Of a DNA stretch of 10,254 bases, positions 1 to 4,279 are shown piece by piece. Below the pieces are notes generated by a model that did no database searches, was not told the origin of the DNA, and worked only from the letters and a program-made list of their open reading frames with translations. Each line of letters opens with the position of its first letter. Position 1 is the first letter of the stretch. This stretch comes from CAZALT01 sp964485515. Lineage in GTDB: Bacteria; Actinomycetota; Acidimicrobiia; Acidimicrobiales; Acidimicrobilacustridaceae. Location: NCBI GenBank assembly GCA_964485515.1, contig CAZALT010000129.1, positions 1-10,254 on the forward strand, read 5' to 3'. The position numbers and the translations under genes were made by a program.

Positions 1-54
1 CAGCGGGCAGTTCGGCCAGCGGGCAGTTCGGCCAGCGGGCAGTTCGGCCAGCGG
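1..54. repeat. 16-bp tandem repeat at the window edge
   Basis: The unit CAGCGGGCAGTTCGGC occurs three times without mismatch (1-16, 17-32, 33-48) and is followed by a 6-base partial copy. The array is cut by the window edge, so its copy number is unknown. It lies just past the plsX stop on the minus strand. The unit length is not a multiple of three and the unit has no stop codon in any frame. It could therefore be intergenic or the extreme start of the next minus-strand gene; no start codon is visible between it and plsX. Confidence 0.95.
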
Positions 55-60
55 GGCGGG

Positions 61-1047
61 TCAGTCTCGTTTCGCGACCGCGGCGCGCAAGGCGTCGACC
101 ACGTTGCCCTCGACCATGTCGCGGGCCACGCCGATGGCGTTGACCATGGCGCGAGAGCCCGACGAACCGTGGCTGATGATGCAGACGCCATCGACACCGA
201 GGAGCATGGCGCCGCCGTAGGTGTCGGGATCGAGGGTCTGGTAGGTGGGCAACAGCGCCGGCAGCAGCACGGCGGCGGCGGCCTTGGCCTCGTCCGAGGA
301 CTCGAACGCCAGGCCCAGCGCGCTGACGAGCGCCTTCATCGCACCCTCGAGGGTCTTGAGCGCGACGTTGCCGGTGAAGCCGTCAGTTATGACGACGTCA
401 GCGTCGTCGGCCATGAGGTCGCGGCCTTCGACGTTGCCGATGAAACGACCTGGCGTGTCACCCAGCCAGTCGCTCTCCGCCAGCAGCTTGTGCGTGTCCT
501 TGACGAGCTGATTGCCCTTGTTGGCTTCCTCGCCGATCGACAAGAGGGCCACCTTGGGCTGGTCGACCGCGAAGCGGGCCCGGGCGTACACGGCACCCAT
601 CTGGGCGAACTGCACCAGCCACTCGGGCTGGCACTCCGCGTTGGCCCCGGCGTCCATGAGCACCGTGGGCGACCCGCCGATGACGGGGATCGGCGTGGCG
701 ATGGCCGGACGTGACACGCCCTTGATGCGGCCCATGCGCAGCAGCGCGCTCGCCATGGTGGCTCCGGTGTTGCCCGCGCTCACCATGGCCGAGGCCTTGC
801 CGTCGCGCACCAGCTCCGCGGCGCGGATGAGCGAGGAGTCCTTCATGGTGCGCACGCTGGTGGGCGGCGCATCCATGGCGACCACCTCGGAGGCGGAGAC
901 GATCTCGAGATCGCCGTGGTCGCCGATCTCGTCGGGTCGTCCGACGAGGACGACCGGGATCCCCTGCTCGGCGGCGAGGAGCGCGCCGGCAACGATGTCT
1001 GCGGGGGCGTTGTCGCCGCCCATGGCGTCGACCGCGACGGGCAGCAT
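61..1047 (-). CDS. plsX: phosphate acyltransferase PlsX
   Basis: PlsX converts acyl-ACP and phosphate into acyl-phosphate, the donor for PlsY, at the start of phospholipid synthesis; it is a peripheral membrane enzyme. The 328 residues match the usual family length. Family landmarks appear in order: VDAMGGDNAP (6-15), SAGNTGA (90-96), MDAGAN (131-136), LLSIGEEANKGN (168-179), FIGNVEGRD (202-210), DVVITDGFTGNVALKTLEG (217-235) and YGGAMLLGVDG (277-287). The ATG start sits two codons before the conserved VAVDAMGG strand. It lies 4 nt after the rpmF stop and has no clear Shine-Dalgarno, so translational coupling to rpmF is likely. The rpmF-plsX pairing is also classic in proteobacteria. Identification is secure. 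Confidence 0.98.
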   Translation of the reverse strand: MLPVAVDAMGGDNAPADIVAGALLAAEQGIPVVLVGRPDEIGDHGDLEIVSASEVVAMDAPPTSVRTMKDSSLIRAAELVRDGKASAMVSAGNTGATMASALLRMGRIKGVSRPAIATPIPVIGGSPTVLMDAGANAECQPEWLVQFAQMGAVYARARFAVDQPKVALLSIGEEANKGNQLVKDTHKLLAESDWLGDTPGRFIGNVEGRDLMADDADVVITDGFTGNVALKTLEGAMKALVSALGLAFESSDEAKAAAAVLLPALLPTYQTLDPDTYGGAMLLGVDGVCIISHGSSGSRAMVNAIGVARDMVEGNVVDALRAAVAKRD

Positions 1048-1051
1048 CAGG

Positions 1052-1231
1052 TCAGTCGACGTCGACAGCCTGGCGGTTGTGGTACCAACCGCAGTTGCCG
1101 CACACCCGGTGCGGGAGCTTGACCGCGTTGCAACGCGGGCAGGTGCTGCGTGCCGGCGTCCCGAGGCGCCAGGCCGAGGCCTTGCGGCTGCGGCTCTTGG
1201 ACTTGGAGGTCTTCTTCTTGGGGACAGCCAT
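1052..1231 (-). CDS. rpmF: 50S ribosomal protein L32 (zinc-binding form)
   Basis: This 59-residue reading frame starts MAVPKKKTSKSKSRSRKAS, the L32 signature: a basic N-terminal tail that threads into the large subunit. It carries four cysteines in two CxxC pairs (C31/C34 and C44/C47), followed by GWYHNRQAVDVD, so this is the zinc-ribbon (C+) form. The ATG is preceded by AGGA at about 8 nt spacing (minus strand, near 1240-1243). The stop is 4 nt before plsX, so the two are almost certainly co-transcribed. The 143-bp gap upstream, after yceD, leaves room for a separate promoter. Identification is very firm from sequence. Confidence 0.97.
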   Translation of the reverse strand: MAVPKKKTSKSKSRSRKASAWRLGTPARSTCPRCNAVKLPHRVCGNCGWYHNRQAVDVD

Positions 1232-1316
1232 GGGTCAGTTCCTGGAATCGAGGGCGGGGCTCGGCGGTTTCGTGACGCTCCGGCAGACGCGTCGGGCCTG
1301 CAAGCACGAACGGTGG

Positions 1317-1322
1317 AGGTTA
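1317..1322 (-). promoter_or_regulatory. possible -10 element (TAACCT) upstream of rpmF-plsX
   Basis: The 143-bp gap between yceD and rpmF contains TAACCT on the minus strand. It fits the actinobacterial TANNNT -10 pattern and lies about 85 bp before the rpmF ATG. A weak TTCGCC lies 18 bp further upstream at the -35 position. The gap also holds a 10-bp direct repeat GCGGGAGATC (1323-1332 and 1367-1376), the second copy overlapping the yceD stop. This is only pattern matching, and the gene could equally be read through from yceD. Confidence 0.25.
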
Positions 1323-1374
1323 GCGGGAGATCCCCGAACGGGCGAAGTCGGGCAGCTGGTCAGCTCGCGGGAGA

Positions 1375-1932
1375 TCAGGCCTCGTCGTCGACCTGATCGG
1401 TGGGCTCGTCGTCGTCGAGGTCGAGGGACGCATCGAAGCGGAGCTCGTCGAGCGCCGCCCAGCGGGGATCGGCCGGGGCCGAGTCGGCATCGGAGACCGG
1501 ACCGGTCGGAAACGCTTCGGGGGCCGGCCCCGGACAGCCCGGTCCACACAGCGGGGCGAGCGGAAGCGCGAGCAGGGCAGCGTCGCGGATCATCGGTTCG
1601 AGATCGACGACGTCGTCGTCGAGCGGGTAGGTCTCGCCCTCGATGGGCACCGCGGCGAACACCTCGCGGATGTCGGACTCGGTCTCGCCGCGGACGTCGG
1701 TGAGGCATCGGCGGCACTCCCCGATCCACGGCACGGTGAGCGTGCCGGTGGCGACGATGCCGTCGGAGATCGCCTCGAGCTCGAGGTCGGCTCGGATGTC
1801 GCCGTCGACGGGGACCCGCGCCGAGGTGATGGCGAGGCCGTCGAGGTGCAGGACGCGCTCGACCGGTCGGCGGTCGCCGGGACGGCGTCGGAGGTCGAGG
1901 ACGCCGACCTTGAGGCTGGTTTCGGTGGTCAT
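1375..1932 (-). CDS. yceD: YceD/DUF177 family protein
   Basis: This is a 185-residue member of the DUF177 (YceD) family, which almost always sits directly before rpmF. Its exact molecular role is not settled; the family is linked to ribosomal RNA and large-subunit biogenesis. Visible features are a first cysteine pair in GECRRC (C73, C76), a second pair in LCGPGC (C129, C133), the PRWAALDELRF segment near the C-terminus (156-166) and an acidic tail. The four cysteines could bind a metal. I chose the ATG at 1932, giving MTTETSLKVGVLDL, because it follows GAAGG at good spacing. An upstream in-frame ATG at 1998 would add a proline- and arginine-rich stretch with no family resemblance. The gene is followed by rpmF and preceded by a 138-bp gap containing a hairpin. 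Confidence 0.9.
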   Translation of the reverse strand: MTTETSLKVGVLDLRRRPGDRRPVERVLHLDGLAITSARVPVDGDIRADLELEAISDGIVATGTLTVPWIGECRRCLTDVRGETESDIREVFAAVPIEGETYPLDDDVVDLEPMIRDAALLALPLAPLCGPGCPGPAPEAFPTGPVSDADSAPADPRWAALDELRFDASLDLDDDEPTDQVDDEA

Positions 1933-2020
1933 GATCGGACCTTCGTACAGGAACGGGGAGGTGGCGGGCGATCGAGTTCCCCGCTCACCGGCCAGCACGG
2001 CTGTTCTGGCTGGACAGATA

Positions 2021-2056
2021 CGCCGAATGGCCCGGGTCTTCCCAGCCAGTTCGGCG
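2021..2056 (-). terminator. imperfect hairpin between the SepIVA-like gene and yceD
   Basis: The outer arms CGCCGAA (2021-2027) and TTCGGCG (2050-2056) pair perfectly. The stem continues with TGGC/GCCA (2028-2031 with 2045-2048) around a one-base bulge, then GGG/CCC closing a TCTT loop. It begins 14 nt after the SepIVA-like stop on the minus strand. No U-run follows, so this would be a U-less terminator of the kind proposed for actinobacteria, or a processing or attenuation site before yceD rather than a full stop. Confidence 0.45.
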
Positions 2057-2070
2057 GGGGTGTGGCCGTC

Positions 2071-2760
2071 CTAGGACTGCTCCTGGTCGAAGAAGGCGTC
2101 TTCGGCCTCGCCTGGCACGTAACCAACCTCGTCGGGCTCGTCGTCGTAGTACTCGACGGCGTCGCCACCACCGGCGACCGCATCGGGCGGCGGCGGCAAG
2201 GTCGCTTGGCGAAGGGCCTCGTCGTCCTCACCCTGGTCGCCCAGCAGGTTGGTGCCCTGGAGCTTGGCCCGTCCCGCGGTGACGAGCTTCTGCGTGCGCT
2301 CGAGCACGATCTCGAAGCTGGCGAGCTTCTGGTCGCAGAAATCCTCGACCTCATGGCGCAGACGACGCGCCTCGGCCTCAGCGTTCTCGACGATCTGGTA
2401 CGCCCGCTGATCGGCGGACTTGACCACCTCGGTGCGCTGCACCATCTGCTCGGCCCGCGTGCGGGCGTGCTCCAAGAGCTCGTCGCCTTCGTGGCGGACC
2501 CGGTTGAGGTACTCCTCGCGCTCCTTGAGGAGCCAGCGCGCCGCTCGAAGCTCCTCGGGGAGGTTGTGGATGGCCTCGTCGATGATGGCCAGCACCTCCT
2601 CCTTGGAGATCATCGAAGATGCCGACAGCGGTACGGGACGGGCGTCGCTGATGAGGTCGCGCAGCTCGAGGAGGATGACCTCGGTCTCGACGTCGTGGTA
2701 CTGCGATCCGACCGGCGGAGGGGTCAGGTCGAGGTCGGGGTCGGGGTCGTAGTCGCTCAC
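2071..2760 (-). CDS. DivIVA-domain coiled-coil protein, SepIVA-like
   Basis: This 229-residue protein has a coiled-coil core flanked by acidic, disordered ends. Residues 1-20 are rich in Asp and Pro. Residues 50-165 form a long charged helical region (SKEEVLAIIDEAIHNLPEELRAA, then heptad-like RAEQMVQRTEVV and AEAEARRLRHEVEDFCDQKLASFE). Residues 170-229 are acidic and Gly/Pro rich. Actinobacteria carry such a gene between coaD and yceD-rpmF; in Mycobacterium the protein at this locus is, as I recall, SepIVA, a septal and cell-elongation factor. The role here is inferred from position and architecture. The start is GTG at 2760, overlapping the coaD stop as GTGA, so translation is probably coupled. 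A confused label such as ATP synthase subunit b is possible in databases, because the coiled coil is generic. Confidence 0.82.
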   Translation of the reverse strand: MSDYDPDPDLDLTPPPVGSQYHDVETEVILLELRDLISDARPVPLSASSMISKEEVLAIIDEAIHNLPEELRAARWLLKEREEYLNRVRHEGDELLEHARTRAEQMVQRTEVVKSADQRAYQIVENAEAEARRLRHEVEDFCDQKLASFEIVLERTQKLVTAGRAKLQGTNLLGDQGEDDEALRQATLPPPPDAVAGGGDAVEYYDDEPDEVGYVPGEAEDAFFDQEQS

Positions 2761-3236
2761 TGTCCGTAGCTCTCCTCGAGGTGCTTCGCCACGCTGGCCG
2801 GCACCATGTTGGACACGTCGCCACCGAACCGGGCGATCTCCCGGATGAGCCGGGAGGCGAGGAACGAGTTGCCCGACGCCGACGGGATGAACAGCGTGTC
2901 GACACCGGAGATCTTGTGGTTCATCTGGGCCATCTGGAGCTCGCTCTCGAAGTCCGAGACGGCGCGCAGGCCCTTGACGATGAAGTCGGCCTCCAGCTGA
3001 CGGGCCAGGTCGACGACGAGGCTCGCGAACATCGTGACCTTCACGTTCGGCAGGTGCGCCACGCACTCGGTGACCATCTGCTGACGGCGGTCGAACGCGA
3101 AGAGCGGTTCGCCCTTCTGGGGGTTGCGCATGGCAGCGACGACCACTTCGTCGAAGAGCCGCGCCGCGGTCTCGATGATCTCCATGTGGCCGTTGTGCAC
3201 CGGATCGAAGGATCCGGGATAGAGGACGCGAGTCAA
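2757..3236 (-). CDS. coaD: phosphopantetheine adenylyltransferase CoaD
   Basis: CoaD transfers AMP from ATP to 4'-phosphopantetheine, the fourth step of coenzyme A synthesis, in the cytosol. The 159 residues match the family. The nucleotidyltransferase motif is clear: PGSFDPVHNGH (7-17), with the two nucleotide-binding histidines H14 and H17. The substrate loop KGLRAVSDFESELQMAQMN (88-106) is intact. The C-terminal ATP motif is atypical: NSFLASRLIREIA (123-135), where most relatives have SSS before the LxKE/VRE part. The start must be TTG at 3236, since no other start codon precedes the essential PGSFDP. GGAG lies 5 nt upstream, and the TTG overlaps the rsmD stop as TTGA. Confidence 0.97.
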   Translation of the reverse strand: MTRVLYPGSFDPVHNGHMEIIETAARLFDEVVVAAMRNPQKGEPLFAFDRRQQMVTECVAHLPNVKVTMFASLVVDLARQLEADFIVKGLRAVSDFESELQMAQMNHKISGVDTLFIPSASGNSFLASRLIREIARFGGDVSNMVPASVAKHLEESYGQ

Positions 3237-3802
3237 GGTTGCTCCGGCAGGGGTTCAGGGGGCGTGGCCGTCTCGGGGCGAACGAACGTGACGAGCGTAC
3301 CGCCGTAGGACTTCGCCCTAACGACTCCCCACCCGACGGGTAGGTCGATGCGGCCACCGGACTCGATCACGACGAGGGCACCGGGGTCGAGGCGGGGCAC
3401 GAGGAGGGCGAGGAGACGGGACCACCCGTCGTAGTCGTAGGGCGGATCGGCGAGCACCAGATCGAAGGTCTCCGCGGTCCGGGCGAGGTGATCCTCGGCG
3501 GATCCCCCGACGACCGTGGCCGCTTCGGCCAGACCGGTCAGCGTGAGGTTCGCCTCGACCACGGCCCGGGCGCGGCCGTCGCGTTCGACGAACACGGCAC
3601 GCGACGCCCCACGCGACAGCGCTTCGATGCCCAGCGCGCCGCTTCCGGCGAAGAGGTCCAGCACGACGGCGTCGTCGACCGCGTCGAAGGAGTTGAGCGA
3701 GTTGAACATCGCCTCGCGCACCCGGTCGGTGGTCGGCCGCGTCGCTGGACCTTCGGGCGCGACGAGTCGCCGCCCACCCGCTGAACCCGACACGACGCGC
3801 AC
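3233..3802 (-). CDS. rsmD: 16S rRNA (guanine966-N2)-methyltransferase RsmD
   Basis: RsmD methylates G966 of 16S rRNA, using SAM, on assembling 30S subunits. The product has 189 residues, normal for the family. Motifs seen are RPTTDRVREAMFNSL (22-36), the SAM-binding motif DLFAGSGALGIEALSRG (49-65), VFVERD (70-75) at the ribose-binding acid, and catalytic DPPY (119-122). The open frame extends upstream to 3988, but the GTG at 3802 gives MRVVSGSAGGRRL, the standard RsmD N-terminus. No Shine-Dalgarno fits that GTG, whereas TACGTT lies 7 nt upstream, which suggests a leaderless mRNA. It is the first gene of a block that continues into coaD by a 4-bp overlap. The C-terminal PPEPLPEQP tail is a non-conserved extension. 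Confidence 0.96.
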   Translation of the reverse strand: MRVVSGSAGGRRLVAPEGPATRPTTDRVREAMFNSLNSFDAVDDAVVLDLFAGSGALGIEALSRGASRAVFVERDGRARAVVEANLTLTGLAEAATVVGGSAEDHLARTAETFDLVLADPPYDYDGWSRLLALLVPRLDPGALVVIESGGRIDLPVGWGVVRAKSYGGTLVTFVRPETATPPEPLPEQP

Positions 3803-3809
3803 GGCCTGC

Positions 3810-3815
3810 AACGTA
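3810..3815 (-). promoter_or_regulatory. probable rsmD -10 element with leaderless spacing
   Basis: The minus strand reads TACGTT, then GCAGGCC, then the rsmD GTG. A TANNNT hexamer 7 nt before the start codon puts the expected transcription start on or next to the GTG itself. No good -35 hexamer is seen 17-18 bp upstream. Leaderless transcripts of this geometry are common in actinobacteria. Confidence 0.5.
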
Positions 3816-3827
3816 GCGGTCCCTCGT

Positions 3828-3872
3828 CTCGGCAGGTTCGCGCCGACGATCTGCGCACGTTCGCGCCGATGA
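3828..3872 (-). repeat. tandem imperfect 22-bp direct repeat upstream of rsmD
   Basis: Two 22-bp copies (3828-3849 and 3851-3872) are identical at 18 positions and share an unbroken 11-bp core, TCGGCGCGAAC on the minus strand. They are offset by 23 bp, about two helical turns. The nearer copy covers the expected -35 zone of the rsmD promoter, so the pair could be a regulator's tandem binding site. The protein is unknown. Confidence 0.6.
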
Positions 3873-3880
3873 CCCGCAAG

Positions 3881-3939
3881 CTCCCGAAATTGGCGGCGAG
3901 ATCCGTCGCACCAGCCGATCTCTCCGCCAATTTCGGGAG
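3881..3939. repeat. 23-bp inverted repeat in the rsmD / zinc-ribbon divergent region
   Basis: The left arm 3881-3903 and right arm 3917-3939 are reverse complements at 22 of 23 positions (mismatch at 3897/3923), around a 13-nt centre. The arms contain the core CTCCCGAAATTGGCGG. The right arm ends 4 bp before the TACGGT hexamer of the zinc-ribbon gene, so the dyad covers that promoter's upstream region. It may be an operator, a cruciform-forming element, or one copy of a dispersed palindromic repeat. A terminator is unlikely, because both neighbours point away from it. Confidence 0.9.
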
Positions 3940-3943
3940 GGGG

Positions 3944-3949
3944 TACGGT
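3944..3949 (+). promoter_or_regulatory. probable -10 element of the zinc-ribbon gene, leaderless spacing
   Basis: TACGGT is followed by 7 nt (CGTCGAC) and then the GTG start at 3957. This is the same geometry as the rsmD promoter on the opposite strand and supports the GTG over the ATG four codons later. The purine run at 3934-3943 would be a Shine-Dalgarno lying unusually far (about 13 nt) from the GTG. Confidence 0.5.
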
Positions 3950-3956
3950 CGTCGAC

Positions 3957-4139
3957 GTGGTTGAACCGATGGAGACGTTCACGTGCATCGACTGCGGGGG
4001 TGCGACGCGGATCCTGTCGCACCGACCGCACGAAGGCTGGCAGATCGGTGACGTCGTCGCCTACCGCTGCCCCGACTGCAACGAGCGCTTCGACGTCGTC
4101 CTCGACGAGGACGACGAAGACAACGCCCGGGCGGACTGA
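3957..4139 (+). CDS. small zinc-ribbon protein of unknown function
   Basis: This 60-residue protein has two CxxC knuckles, TCIDC (C10, C13) and RCPDC (C38, C41), a layout typical of a single zinc ribbon. The 24-residue middle (SHRPHEGWQIGDVVAYR) would form the ribbon's loop and strands, and the tail is strongly acidic (DEDDEDNARAD). I do not recognise a named family. Similar short ribbons occur as adaptor or nucleic-acid-binding proteins, but nothing here fixes a function. The start is GTG at 3957 (favoured by the promoter spacing) or ATG at 3969. It is divergent from rsmD and convergent with recG, so it is probably a single-gene unit. Intact cysteine spacing and codon use like its neighbours argue that it is a real gene. 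Confidence 0.75.
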   Translation: MVEPMETFTCIDCGGATRILSHRPHEGWQIGDVVAYRCPDCNERFDVVLDEDDEDNARAD

Positions 4140-4219
4140 CCGGGATCGGATGACCCCAGCCCGCGCCTGATCATCCATGTCCACGCCCACCGCCAGAACT
4201 GCTCGAGTCGCGCTCGGCC

Positions 4220-4260
4220 GGACGGCACGGACGGCACGGACGGCACGGACGGCACGGACG
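4220..4260. repeat. 9-bp tandem repeat in the convergent gap
   Basis: The unit GGACGGCAC is repeated four times exactly (4220-4255) with a 5-base partial fifth copy. It lies between the convergent ends of the zinc-ribbon gene and recG. The rest of the 140-bp gap (4140-4279) shows no convincing gene. Only weak 5-bp stems occur near the two stop codons, and I do not call them terminators. Confidence 0.93.
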
Positions 4261-4279
4261 ACGCTCCTCGACGCCGCGC

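Noticed and set aside
1..54. Possible CRISPR array
   Set aside because: Units are directly abutting with no spacers, and no cas genes are present. The same holds for the 9-bp and 15-bp repeats.
1981..2020. Second hairpin (CCAGC...GCTGG) in the gap before yceD
   Set aside because: Only a 5-bp stem with a 12-nt loop, expected by chance at this GC content.
2761..3357. Upstream in-frame extension of the SepIVA-like protein over coaD
   Set aside because: That frame is the shadow of coaD, is Arg/Pro rich and lacks coiled-coil character. The GTGA overlap gives a natural start.
3851..3872. LexA (SOS) box from the GAAC and GTTC words near rsmD
   Set aside because: No GAAC-N4-GTTC arrangement exists; the words belong to the direct repeat.
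3803..3988. N-terminal extension of RsmD by in-frame codons up to 3988
   Set aside because: It would run through the inverted repeat, the direct repeats and the promoter, and overlap the zinc-ribbon gene start; the GTG at 3802 gives the normal family N-terminus.
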